Position numbers and translations under genes: made by a program. Under the pieces are notes generated by a model. It ran no database searches. It saw only the letters and a list, made by a program, of their open reading frames with translations, and was not told where the DNA came from. A stretch of 64,000 bases of DNA, taken from positions 124,001-188,000 of the forward strand of contig JALJCQ010000031.1 in assembly GCA_023091665.1 (NCBI GenBank), written 5' to 3'. Numbering within the stretch: position 1 is the stretch's first letter; each line of letters opens with the position of its first letter. This stretch comes from Pythium myriotylum (taxonomy: Eukaryota; Oomycota; Peronosporomycetes; Pythiales; Pythiaceae). Positions 8,759 through 19,512 of this stretch are shown here, one piece after another.

Positions 8759-10586
8759 GGTTGTTGTTGGAAGCTTGGAGTCTTGTGAGCTTGAGTGAGA
8801 AAGCGGAAGTGAGAATACGAGGACGTCTTCCTCGACGCAGACGTAAAAAAGGAGACGCAGGAGTCGTGAGAAAACCGCGTGGGAGCGGAACTCATCCACG
8901 CCAGGTCATCTGGCGCATGAGGAGTTTGTGCGGTTGACCCACTCCAGATGGACACTGTCGATGGTAGGGTGGGCAGATCCTTGTCGCACACAAAGATTCA
9001 GCGTCTTTGAAGCAGCGTCTTCCTCTGCCCTTGTTGACGCCACGAAGCTTCTTTAACACTCGACGAGTGCTGATGCCTGACGTGAGAACCGGGTCAGCTT
9101 ATCGATGCATTCACTCGAACGATTTACGAATCTGCACGGATGGCTATCGTAGTATAAAAGCTAGTGCAGTTCTCCAATAGTAGTAACGTGCAAAATGAAA
9201 GAGAGACCACGGACGCCAGTACGGTGAAGTTTCATAGCGGACCGCTCGCGAACCACGAAGGAAGTCCTGTGCCGCAAAGGCTTGGAATCAAATCAGAATT
9301 TTGGACCCATGGACAATCATCCGAGAGCCACGACATGAAGATCGGCTCCTGTGATCTGCAGAGACAAGTGACATCGTCCAGTTGAAAATGTTCAAGAACA
9401 CGTCAACTGGTACGAAAGACGAGCCACTCGTTCCTGCGAAATGGCTACACTTTGAAGCCTAGCGGTTCTAAGCATATGTGCCCCGGCATCGAGGTCGTTT
9501 CATTTGCAGCGATGAGGTGTGACGTGCTCGATCTGCATTCGTCCTGGTTATCATCCAGATGAGCCCCCGTCCAGTCGCCCAGGAACTAAATTGGTGCTAT
9601 TTTCCCGGCATCGGAAGTCGTGAGAGCTCGCCTGGACAAGAACACTGGGACACATCCAGACTGCACAGATCGCTTGCTGAGACAGCTTTTCATTGAACTT
9701 GTTCGATCAGTAGCTGCTGAATAGAGGCTCTGGATGTGTCTTCCTTGAACTCTAGGTTTGCAAGGTAGGCACAGAACATGTGATGGCATTGCACACGTTG
9801 CCTCAGCTTCAAACTATCACAACATTCTTTCTCAAACAAAAGAGACAAACACATATCCTTGATGTGCCCGTCTCTGTAAATATTTATGCTTTGAGGATGG
9901 AGGTCTCAGTGAGTTCATCAAAGCCATGATGGGGTTGATTCACCGTAGGCGTGAATATATACACACTGGACAAATCATCATTTCTCAAGCATGCTGAGGC
10001 AACAAAGACCAATGTTCTCGTTTTCTACGCATGTTGAGTGTGTTGTGCAGTTGCGATGGAGCTCTCAATCCAGTAGGAATTGACAACGGATGAGCATCAA
10101 TATCCGGAATCATCCCTTCATTGCAGTGACATGCAACGTGATCGAAAACAAAGCTTTTTGAGCTCAATAGTTTCGTGGAGTTCAGGCTTTGGAGTAGGGT
10201 TAAAAGGGGCTTAAAGGGGTCTAGATTGGATGGTTGGACTGTGATCCCTGGTCACTTCCATCGAGATCTTCTGTTAATATGGCTTCGACAAGCTTTATGA
10301 TACTTGAAAATAACGTCTTAGCGAACCACTACCTACTAGGATTCTTCATTTGTTTGCTGAGATCAGCAACCTTTTGGACCATTTTATCCAATGTCTCACA
10401 CAAGTGTTGTTGCAAACTAGCAGGCCTCACATTGTGGTCATTTCAGCATGTTTCATCGATTGTGGTCCAATCGTGCCCTAAGTTTGGTTCGTAAAGCTCA
10501 CTCGTTTACAAGATAGCAGCATCCGGCTAGTCATGAACTGACGCGCATGCATTCAAGTATGGATTGGAAGTTTCTTCCACACTACC
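8759..10586. other. Noncoding interior of the left inverted-repeat arm
   Basis: About 1.8 kb between the xylanase 3 promoter and the SDR 3' end. Short open frames of 60-86 codons here are mirrored in the other arm, but this reflects DNA identity rather than coding constraint, and none has gene-like features. Confidence 0.5.
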
Positions 10587-11577
10587 TCAGATCTTGGACG
10601 GACCCATCGTGGTCTCACGCGCACCGACCTCACCGCCATCCGAGCAGATCACCATACCAGTGATCCAGGAGGACGCCTTGGACGAGAGAAAGATCGCGAT
10701 GCCAGCCATGTCGTGCGGCATACCGTGGCGCTGGAGCGGGATGAACTGCGCCATGTCCATCGCCGTCGAGCCCGTAGCCTCAACCGCACCCATGATCATC
10801 TGCGTCGGCACGAAACCTGGTGCGATCGCGTTGACCAGGATGTGGCCGCCGTTCGGGCGACGAGCGAGCTTGGCCGCCAGGACGCGAGTCAGGTGGTGGA
10901 TCGCGGCCTTGGACGAGTCGTACGCCGTAGCCTCGATGCTCTGCGGCACGAAACCAGCGATCGAGCCCACGTTGATGACACGGGCTCCGTCAGGCGACGT
11001 CGCAGCCACATCAAGCAGCGGCAGGAGGTCGCGCACGAGGAAGAACGGCGCCTTGACGTTGAGTCCGAACACGCGGTCCCACGCTGCTCACGCAACCACG
11101 CTAAGTGCACATCTTTCCCCGTACCCATATTACGGAGACCGTACCGGAGCCCGGGTGGTTGTGGATGTCGCCGCCCCAGGCGAAGCCGGCGTTGTTGATG
11201 AGCACGTCGACGCGCGACTCGCGCTTGGCGAGCTCGGCCGCGAACGCCTTGCAGCCGTCCTCGCTCAGCAGATTGGCCTGGATCTGCTCGGGTCACCAAT
11301 CAACCACTCATCAGATCAAGATATCGGAGACCGTCACGAAATGTCCAAAAACAAAAAGCCCAGCACGCACAGGGATGCACTGGCCGGCGCCGAGGCGGTT
11401 GAGCTCCTCGGCCGTGCTCTCGCAGTCCTTGAGCTTGCGCGAGGCCACGTAGACGCGCGCGTGGTTCTGCACAAAGCCCGTGGCCATCATCTTGCCGATG
11501 CCGCGGCCGCCGCCCGTGACCACCACGACCTTGCCGCGCACGTCGAAGAGATCGCTCAGTTGCAGCGTCGACGCCAT
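10587..11577 (-). CDS. Short-chain dehydrogenase/reductase (SDR), copy A; three exons
   Basis: Joining 11371-11577, 11145-11283 and 10587-11083 gives a 280-residue classical SDR. Introns of 87 and 61 bp start GTGCGT and GTACGG. Features: TGGGRGIG cofactor loop near 22-29, NNAG, catalytic Tyr-x-x-x-Lys in YDSSKAAI, and a C-terminal SDGG segment, as in NAD(P)-dependent gluconate/3-oxoacyl-ACP reductase-type enzymes. The substrate cannot be named. The protein ends in Ser-Lys-Ile, which fits the loose peroxisomal PTS1 pattern. Its coding sequence equals that of the inverted copy at 24959; a Leu/Met-type difference visible between the arms falls in the second intron. Confidence 0.88.
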
Positions 11578-11970
11578 CGCGAGAGAAGAAGAGGAGAAAT
11601 GGCGACTGGGCTCGCCCCCCGAGCTTCAACGAGGGAGGACTCGACCGATCACTCGTGGGTCATGTTGACGTCGACGTGGACGAGGGTGATAGATGCCGAT
11701 ATTTCCGTTAAACACGTGTTCATTTAAGATATATTTGGCAACGAGTAGGTATTGATATGTAATATGACTGTGATATGTTGTCTATAAATGCCATTAATTC
11801 GATAACTTTGTTGACAACTGTTGTAGTACGGGTACCTACCGGTTTTATTGCGTCAATAGTGACATTGAGGTGGTTACTATACCGAGGGATATGGATCCAT
11901 CCGGGCGCGAAAGGTCGTCCACAGAGATCCTCTCTCCGACGGCTCGCAGTCGCAGCTTCGCGCCCCGACG
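11578..11970. other. Intergenic region between SDR copy A and Mlo-like copy 2
   Basis: Divergently flanks two genes. The inverted-repeat similarity fades within the first 40 bp. No gene seen. Confidence 0.5.
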
Positions 11971-14433
11971 ATGCGCGTGGCGAGCGTTCTCGATGGTCTG
12001 CGCGCTCGCCGCGTGGCCGCCAAGTGTCTCACGCTGCTGCTGCTGCTGCTGGCGGTCGCGGTGGTCATGGCGCATGGTTTGTTGGCTGATTGGCGAGGTG
12101 GAGACACACAGATCTGCTGAACGAATGCCTGTTTTGTTGCAGCTGCCGAGACGAGCCGAGAGCTGCGTGCGGTACAAGACCCTCCTGTCGTAGACCATGC
12201 AATAGTGGAGCGTGGTCCCGAGCTGATCGGTGGCGAGCGCGAAGCCAGTCCGCGACGAGTCGCGACGGTCGCTGTCGGTGTCATCACCGGGCTCGTGCTC
12301 ATCTCGATCCTGTTTGAAGTGTTCACCGAAGCGCTGCGAGAGAGCGCAGACGAGATGAACATGCCGTTTATCAACACGATATTCAGCGAGCTCACGACGC
12401 TTGGGTTCATCGGACTCGTGCTCTTTATCGTGACCAAGCTTGAGATCCTCTCAGCGATTTCGCTGAACCTGATGGGTGACGAGAAGCAGCTCCAGGAGAC
12501 CATCGAGGTGCTCCACATGGGATTATTTCTCTTTATCATCATCTTTCTTGTTCTTTGTGTCGGTTTGCTCAAGTTCGGAACGCTCGTGCAGAACGAGTGG
12601 CGCGAGTTCGAGAGAAGTTCCAACGATATCCCGGCCGTCGTGACCGAATATGTGCTCGCTACGGAACCACCAAAGACGTGGCAAGAGCGACTTTCATTCA
12701 CACATCAAGCTGCTGCCCGCAAGTGCTACCGTGAGATGGTGTACCTGGCGCTGCGCCGGCGCTTTGTAGACTACCGGAGCAACCACCCCGACGAGCAGAA
12801 GGCTCTGGAGCTGGCCAAGGAGTTCCAGCGAAACCCCGAAATCCGGTTCCCTTTCAATGAATACCTGAGCCTCATCTCCGGCGAAGTCTTGGGTCGACTT
12901 ATCGAGATCGATCTGCCGACCTGGATTGCACTAGAAGTGTTTTTAGTGGCCGTTCTTGGAATCTGCTACGCCGTCGGCACCGAGGGAGAGATCTTCGTGC
13001 TGCTCGGTGGAGGCTTCTTGCTCATCTTTATGAACCACTACATCTCAACATTGATCCGCAATATGCGCCATGCGCTCACGCCACCGCGACTGATGATGGA
13101 TGCCGAGCGTTTGCGTCGTAAGAACGAATGGCGCGCTAAGCACCAGCTGCAGCTCTACGACGCGACCGAGAAAACGTGGATTATGGAAGGCGCCGAGACC
13201 AGCGACAGCGATTTTGTGCCACCTTATGTCGACTCACTCCCAGGCGGCGGGCGCCACATGACAGAGACCGAGCTTGGTGATGCGCAGCGCTCGCTATTGC
13301 TTCCAGGAAGCGGAAAAAACGGCGTCAAGATCGTGCTGTTCAGCACGCGGCTCGTGTTCTTGCTCACGGCGCTCCACCTGTCGGTGTTCCTCATGAGAAG
13401 TATGGGCCAGATTTACCACCAGTATGATAGCGGTGTCGCTGTCGCGGTTCTCTACGCGCTATTCCTTCTCCCGAGTGTGATGGTCACCAGTGTATCCGTT
13501 CGAATCGCGCGCGACGGACTCTTTGCGTTCAATGTCGAGCACATGAAAGTGAATCGCGTGATTGCGCGCGTCATGCGAATCCTCAAGGCCCGGCAAACGC
13601 TGCGTACGCTTCGCTTCATCGCTGAGATGAAGATCTACCTCCGTGAAAACGTGCGCCGCAAGTCATCTGTCATCGCACCGGTTTCGCCGCTGCCCATCAC
13701 GGCAGCGCTGCATGAAGCCACCGCCAAGTTTTCCAAGACAGTGAGGAAGAAGGGGTCTAAGAAGAAAGTGACCGAGGTGGCCGTGGCAGTGCCCACGAAT
13801 GAACCTGTTTCTCCAGAGGCTCCTAGATCCCCCAAGCAATCGCTGGCACAGGCACGTCGCAAGTCCCTATCCCTCGAGTCCCTGGCATCGACCCGTGGGC
13901 TCGCTTCACCACCGTTGTCTCCTCTGACCGCGTACTACTCGCCACGCGGTAAGCGCACGGACGCGTACAAGCTGGAGATGGAGCGACGTGAGATCCACAC
14001 GATCTTCTGCCTTTTCGACGTCGATGGCTCGGGCTCCATCTCACGAAACGAGATGGCCAGTCTGCTGCGCGCCATCACTCACGATCTGAGCGAAGACCAG
14101 CTCAATCGATTGATGTCAGATCTTCTCGCGGACCATCCGTCGACGGCGAACGAGGATGAAATCCCGTTCGAGAGCTTCTACAACTGGTGCCACCAGCACA
14201 TCCAGGAGAGCGCTCACTCCAAGGAGGAACTCATCGAGGAAATCTTCCATATGATCGACATCGACGGTAGTGGCTTCATCACGGTGGATGAGTTTATCTC
14301 TATCTTTAAGACACTTGGTCAGTCCCTCGACCACGACGACGTGCGCGAGCTTGTGTACCAAATGGATCGCAACGACGATGGCAAGATCGACCTCGAAGAG
14401 TTTACCAAGATGCTTCAGAAACACGAAGTGTGA
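11971..14433 (+). CDS. Mlo-like multi-pass membrane protein with C-terminal EF hands (copy 2); two exons
   Basis: Exon 1 is 11971-12076, the intron is 12077-12142 (GTTTGT...TTGCAG, 66 bp) and exon 2 is 12143-14433. The spliced product is 798 residues, exactly the length of copy 1 at 4572. The splice model is supported by homology: after the intron, SRELRAVQDPP lines up with NRQLRAASDSP of copy 1. The first exon encodes a Leu-rich hydrophobic helix (a CTG run). The Mlo-like core, the RRRFVDYR segment and three canonical EF loops (about 661, 741, 777) with one degenerate hand are conserved; the region around 560-650 between core and EF hands is variable and rich in Lys, Ser and Pro. Probable calcium-responsive membrane protein. 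Confidence 0.8.
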
Positions 14434-14526
14434 GATTTTCAGAAGATACGTATGTCGGGGTCTCATATTCAAATGAAACGAAAGGAAAAGGGCAGTAAGA
14501 AAAAATACAACTCTGTACCTACCTCT

Positions 14527-15849
14527 TCAGGCCACTGCACAGCTGGGCAAGACGCCGCGTTGCGTCATGTCAGCGATCAGTTGCGTTGATGGGATCGCAC
14601 CGTTCGGGCAGCCACCACAGTGGTGCAATGCGATCACGAGCCCGTCTGAGCTTGCGATCACGGGAGAACCGGATGAGCCTTCCTGGGTGTCGACATTGTA
14701 TCCAACATCACTCCCACCGCAAGTGCTAACACTCAAGGAATCCACACGCCCTGGCTCGCCGTTTGCAGTGGATGCAATTCGCTTGCCGTAGCCTAGAGGG
14801 TACTGCGGGATAAAAATGTGTTCGTCCATCTTGGGACCGCTTCCACGAAGCTGCAAGTACCCACCAACCTGACTAAGCAGAGATGAGGCTGGGCTACCAT
14901 CGTCTGGTGTAAGCTTGACCAACGCATAGTCGTACTGCGTGGATACGGCCACCAGTGTCACTGACCGCACGCGAATGCGACCCTGGCATGCAGACCTGTC
15001 AAGACACTCTTGAGAGCCACACTGTGATGTCTCGGCGTAAAACTCGACAGCCGTGTTGAGAGCGTCGATCCAGCTGCGAATGCAGTGCTGGTTCGTGATC
15101 AAGTGACCCTCGCAACCAAGCAAGAATCCTGTGCAGTAAGCAATGTTAAAGTTGCTGTCCTTCCGGATCACAAGCCGCGCGACTGCGCGGGAGGAGGCAT
15201 ACATGCTTGCTCCACCTTCGACGCTACCGTTTGCATAGCAAGCCGCCTCCTGAGACTCGTCTGCGCCGCACAAACTCTCGTTGATCTCAGTCGCAGAATC
15301 CGAGGATGTATTGCTCGCCCGCTTGACCTCTGAGAGTGCTTCGATCGACATATCATCACCAACTGCAACTTTCTTGGCATCGGCCTCAGGCGTGAAGAGC
15401 AATTTATCGATGCTAAAACCCAGGCATTCACCATCGGGCACGGTGGAGCCAGCGGACTTGAAAAGCTCCACAACAACGCCATTGGCTGCGACGGCCTTCG
15501 TGAAGAAGTCACCGCTTGTATTCCGTCCCGCGAGTGCGACCGATAGGCTGTCTGCCGTTGCATCCTTCGGGCGAATGCGTACGATATCATCCCTCGGCAG
15601 CTTGAAATCACTGACATGGAGCACGTAGAGGCCTACGCCCAACCCGCCGTCGTACTGAAAGTGGAATGCAGCCGGTCCGTCTGTTCCATTTGATGAGGTT
15701 GGTAGTGAAGAGTAGTCCGAGTGGTTGCACCCTGCGCCGATCTGCAGCGGTACCTCGATGGTTCCAGCGTGGGCCACCACAACAAATGCGATGGCCACAA
15801 GCCGAGCTATCGCAGTCACTTGGCGACGGAGTGGAACCAGCGAGTGCAT
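14527..15849 (-). CDS. Secreted trypsin-like serine protease
   Basis: A 440-residue protein. The start at 15849 is chosen because it opens a signal peptide with a hydrophobic core (IARLVAIAFVVVAHA); the frame is open further upstream but without a second export signal. The C-terminal half has the triad of a chymotrypsin-fold protease: His255 in ITNQHC, Asp307 in YDYALV, Ser393 in GSSGSP. The Gly-Ser-Ser-Gly-Ser-Pro form and many cysteines recall bacterial-type/lysyl-endopeptidase-like members. The N-terminal 200 residues form a separate region with several N-glycosylation sites and no domain I can name; it may be a pro- or binding domain. Single exon, tail-to-tail with the Mlo-like gene (93 bp apart). 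Confidence 0.8.
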   Translation of the reverse strand: MHSLVPLRRQVTAIARLVAIAFVVVAHAGTIEVPLQIGAGCNHSDYSSLPTSSNGTDGPAAFHFQYDGGLGVGLYVLHVSDFKLPRDDIVRIRPKDATADSLSVALAGRNTSGDFFTKAVAANGVVVELFKSAGSTVPDGECLGFSIDKLLFTPEADAKKVAVGDDMSIEALSEVKRASNTSSDSATEINESLCGADESQEAACYANGSVEGGASMYASSRAVARLVIRKDSNFNIAYCTGFLLGCEGHLITNQHCIRSWIDALNTAVEFYAETSQCGSQECLDRSACQGRIRVRSVTLVAVSTQYDYALVKLTPDDGSPASSLLSQVGGYLQLRGSGPKMDEHIFIPQYPLGYGKRIASTANGEPGRVDSLSVSTCGGSDVGYNVDTQEGSSGSPVIASSDGLVIALHHCGGCPNGAIPSTQLIADMTQRGVLPSCAVA

Positions 15850-16271
15850 GAGCAACAGCAGCAGAGAATAGAAGTGGTAGAGACGCCGCGAGAAGGTCAA
15901 AGCCCGACGCGCAGTTCTGCTTTTGAGAGGAGGTGCTGATTGAGTAGTCTTCAGAGATTGAGTGGTGGATGGAAGCATGGTCTGGCTCATCAACTGGATG
16001 GGCAAGTGATGGGATAGACCGATCTCGGAAAAGCCTTCAATCAGCTTTGTCATAAGCACTGGTGATCTGAACTCGATCCCTTCAAGTCTTGAAGAACAAA
16101 CATCTCTGATATGTGTCCCGTTTCGGCAGCTTTAGCTCATCACAGTAGCACCGCAGCGGTCCAAGCAAAAAAATTTCGAACTGGGTAGTTGTGGATGCTA
16201 TGCACATTGCAAACGCCTGGTCCGCAGCGGCTTCGAGCCACTTTCCATTTTAACGTCAAGCGGTGAATGCC

Positions 16272-16796
16272 ATGACTCCGAGTGTATTATCCCTTGGCGC
16301 TGGTGGAGTTTCTGCCATCATGGCTGTTACTTCAGCTGATTCTGCAATCTCGTCAACCTCCACCAACATCATCTCGATCGATTCAGGCAGCAAATTGACG
16401 CACGGCAATAGCACGATTCAGCTCAATCGCGTATGCACGAACTTTGGTCTACCAGGATGGTGGTATAATAGCTGGAACGAAGGCCCCTACGGGTGCACCA
16501 AGAAACACGACTCCCGTGAATGGTCCATGCTGCGAGCTTACCGTTCGGGTGGAAGTGAACGCTTGCACTGGATATACACAACGGGCGAAGACGACCCGGA
16601 GTGTATGCACAGAGGGAACTACTACGAATCTGACGGCACGACACTCATCACTTACGCCGAACGCACTACTTTGGCACGAGATAGCAAGCGATGGTGTGCA
16701 TTGCCGGTCTATCGAACTGGCGGGGTGAAGGGAAAGCAGTGGGATAACTGCTGCTGCTGCGACACGGAGTACACCACTTGTGCCCAAACTTCTTAA
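16272..16796 (+). CDS. Small putative secreted Cys/Trp-rich protein
   Basis: A 174-residue frame from the ATG at 16272. The first 25 residues (MTPSVLSLGAGGVSAIMAVTSA) could act as a signal peptide. The remainder is rich in Trp, Tyr and Cys (for example GLPGWWYNSWNEGPYGC and a DNCCCCDTEY cluster near the C-terminus) and has one N-glycosylation site. I do not recognise the family. Cysteine content and neighbours suggest an extracellular, disulphide-bonded protein. A single exon, transcribed away from the protease gene on a roughly 420-bp shared upstream region. Confidence 0.5.
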   Translation: MTPSVLSLGAGGVSAIMAVTSADSAISSTSTNIISIDSGSKLTHGNSTIQLNRVCTNFGLPGWWYNSWNEGPYGCTKKHDSREWSMLRAYRSGGSERLHWIYTTGEDDPECMHRGNYYESDGTTLITYAERTTLARDSKRWCALPVYRTGGVKGKQWDNCCCCDTEYTTCAQTS

Positions 16797-16914
16797 ACTC
16801 TCTGCAGCTTTCAATCCGTCTGTAGTAGTGAGTGGTCGATTAACTGAAAATCAAATTGAGAGCTATTTGAAACCTCAGCTTGAGTGCTGGACTACTCAGT
16901 TGCACTCCACGGTG

Positions 16915-18531
16915 TCACTGAAAATTGCTCTTGATGGCTATGTAAGCTGCCGTTGGACGTGTTTCTAGAGCTGTTGTGATGTCCACTTGAATAGCCGGGA
17001 ATACCGTCGGTGGAGGAAAAAGATCGAACTTACGCTCACCGTTGCAGCTTTGTGGATAGATCGGTAAAAAGTTATCTGGGACCTCGACTATGCCCACACC
17101 TGGTTCAACAATACGCAGCTCCAAGGGTGCGTCGATGCGGACGTTACTAAATTTGTGACGTTCCAAAACCGTAACAGCGGCTCCTCGGCTTGATGAAGAC
17201 ACTGCCGTTTGGTTCGGGATGAAGAAATCTTGCTCGTTTGGGAGTGTCCATACTCGTCGAGTTGCATCGAACGCTGCACCGCTCACCGAATGCATCTGGA
17301 CGCTGGAACACTCGATAAAATAAGGGGTCGATACGAATCCACAAGTACTTGAGCTGGAAATAGATTTATCGATCTGCATCGCCGATGGTTTGCAAAGTTG
17401 AAGGAGATAGTCACCGGATGAAAGTAGTCTGGCCACACGCGCAAGATGAATAACTTTTTCCACGCTGGTCTTTGAGGTCATTTCGAAACGCACGAATGCT
17501 CCTTCAGCAAACTTAGTGGGTAGAACTGGGCCTTTCGGGAAATCGTGGTCTTTCTGTAGCCATGATGTCGGAGACACGGAAACAGTATTTGAAGGAGTAC
17601 CCGCACGCATACTCGATCGAATGGATATAGTTTTGTTGTCCTTCAGTTGGGGTGACTCCTTACCATAAACACTTCGGTTTGGGAGTGGAGACACAGACTC
17701 GACAGCACAAAGGTGCCGTTTTGGCGATTGAGACGCGAAAGACTTCGGAGTCGATCTGGCCTCAGTCATTTGTAACACACGTGAGAAAGTACTCGACACG
17801 TCTTCTGGTGTCGGGCGCTCAGATGATGATGGGAGATAATCCATCAACGAATATTGACGTCTGGCTGGATGTCGAGCCCGAGCCTTGTGGGGGCTAGAAG
17901 GCGTTGATCTTGAAATCGAGGTGGGCGATTGTGATGTGGTCTTCGAGGTCCCACAATCACTTACATACTTTTTACTAGCAATACTCGTCGGGCTAGCCAA
18001 TACTTTCGCTACGATCGATGCTGCTGGAGGGATCTGAGCTCGATGGAACGTCGCGTTCTTCTCGGACGAGTTGTGTGTTGAGCGCTGCCCTCTCTCAATC
18101 TATTCGTCCACACATGCAATCGACATCAATCATCCTCGTAAACCAGTGGATTTCCTTTATCCACACACCGTTTGCTTGACACGCACGAGCAGCCTCGTAA
18201 TCGCTCCCGGACTCGCGTTCGCGAGCTCTTCAATCTGGAAGCGCGACAGCTCGCAGCGCATCGGCGTGAGCACCTTGCCTAAAGATCCACCGTGAGCTTC
18301 TTTGCCCCAACAAAGTGCGAATACCAACGTGAGGCACCTACGATTGAGCAGCTCCCAGTTGACGAGCTTTTGCTGCAAGCGGCCGGTCGACGGGTAGTTG
18401 TGGAGCGCGACGGCGCCCGCCGGCAGCGCCTGCGCGAGCAGCTCGGCCAGCAGCACGGCGTCGCTGAAGTCGCGCGGCGCGTGGCGCACAGCGCGCGAGA
18501 ACGCGAAGGTCGCGAGCCACTCGTCCAGCAT
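16915..18531 (-). CDS. SPEF1/CLAMP-like calponin-homology (CH_2) microtubule protein; three exons
   Basis: Exons 18342-18531, 18169-18278 and 16915-18099 join across introns of 63 bp (GTAGGT) and 69 bp (GTGTGT) into a 494-residue protein. The first 100 residues match the SPEF1 CH-like domain: LDEWL, the RDFSDAVLLAELL core, LHNYPST, QQKLVNWELLNRKVL, and APG-like ASPGAITRLLVRVKQ. SPEF1/CLAMP bundles microtubules in axonemes, so a role in zoospore flagella is likely. Residues about 100-250 are Ser/Pro-rich and probably disordered; about 250-494 contain an uncharacterised beta-rich region. The splice sites were fixed by matching the family pattern across the exon joins. A start further upstream is possible but not supported. 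Confidence 0.75.
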
Positions 18532-18874
18532 CTTAGTGGGGTTTTTCCGAGTGAGCCATTTTTGGGCGGGGGAGACGACATGGGAAACCGGAGTGATGGT
18601 CACCCTCATTTTGCAAGTTTCCCCTCTCATTCAGCAACTGGATTTTTCGCGCGGGTGAAGCAAGATCGACGGCAAAAGGGAAACCTCGGAGCAGGACGAC
18701 AATGGCGGCGGCGGTCGACGTGGCGAAGGAGAAAGCTCATGGGTGCGTGGTACAATGAGGAGAGAGTGTGGTCCGCGTGGAGCGAGAGGCTGAGTGCGTG
18801 TGGCTTGTTGTCGGTGTTGTTGTAGACGAGGCGGCGGCGAGGTGACTGAGAAGAATGGGGACAAGACGCCAATC
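18532..18874. promoter_or_regulatory. Divergent promoter region between the SPEF1-like gene and the gene at 18875
   Basis: About 340 bp separate the two divergent starts; a shared bidirectional promoter is likely, but no element was pinpointed. Confidence 0.35.
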
Positions 18875-19398
18875 ATGGGCACGTCGGCGTCGCACAAGGC
18901 GACGTGCTTACGGCGGAAGAAGAAGTCCTTGAGTCGCGCATGGGACAGTGACAGCAGCGTCACGCGGTCAGACGGGTCGAGTCAGGATCACGAGGTCGAT
19001 ATCATGAAGCGGCTGAATTTCGACGACATTGACCTCGACGACGACGACGAGAGCGAGATTGAGTCACCTCCGGAGCCACCAACAAAGCCAGCGAGGTCGG
19101 TCAAGTCCACTCCACGAGCCACAAGCACCCGAAGACTTGCAACGCAGTCGCCTCAGCCACGTGGTCAGATTCGGAATACATGCATTCTCGAATCGCCGAT
19201 GGATCGCAGGAAGAGCTCTCGAAAACGCCGCATTTACGGAGTTCGTCGAGATGGTATGGGCTGAAAAGTGCACATGTGCACTACGAGCGCTGACAAATTC
19301 TCGCAGAGCCTAAGTTGGTTCGCAAACACCGCAAGAGAAGCACCCCACGACCTGTTTCGTTTCCGCTTTGCGCGCTTCAACGAATGTTTGCTCCGTAA
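18875..19398 (+). CDS. Hypothetical nuclear-type protein with acidic and basic tracts; probably two exons
   Basis: The ATG at 18875 starts a frame with a basic segment (RRKKKSLSRAW), an acidic run (FDDIDLDDDDESEIE), a Pro-rich stretch (PPEPPTKP) and a second basic cluster (RRKSSRKRR), which could be a nuclear localisation signal. The unspliced frame ends at 19264. A 53-bp intron 19254-19306 (GTATGG...TCGCAG) would extend it through EPKLVRKHRKRSTPRP to a stop at 19398. No family recognised; the composition suggests a chromatin- or cytoskeleton-associated protein, an inference only. The second exon is less certain than the first. Confidence 0.4.
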
Positions 19399-19512
19399 AC
19401 AACCACCCCACGAAGTTCCATCCAAGACAACTGCACGCGTTCAGTCTCATCGCGAATTCATATTATCTACGTGCCAAACTCTAGTAGTCAGAAATATCGT
19501 GAAATCTCCGGC

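Larger units (their letters stand above)
7390..11620. repeat. Left arm of a 4.2-kb inverted duplication
   Basis: This segment (xylanase 3, noncoding DNA, SDR gene) is repeated in reverse at about 24,910-29,141. From 9586 to 11577 paired positions add to a constant 36536, so no net length change is visible; the xylanase pair sums to 36531. Proteins of the two SDR copies are identical and the xylanases differ at two residues. Similarity ends just past the SDR start codon and near 7390. Confidence 0.9.

Noticed and set aside
9985..10494. 60-86 codon frames in the left arm matched in the right arm (26042-26551)
   Set aside because: Conservation follows from near-identical DNA of the duplicated arms, not from protein constraint; no gene features.
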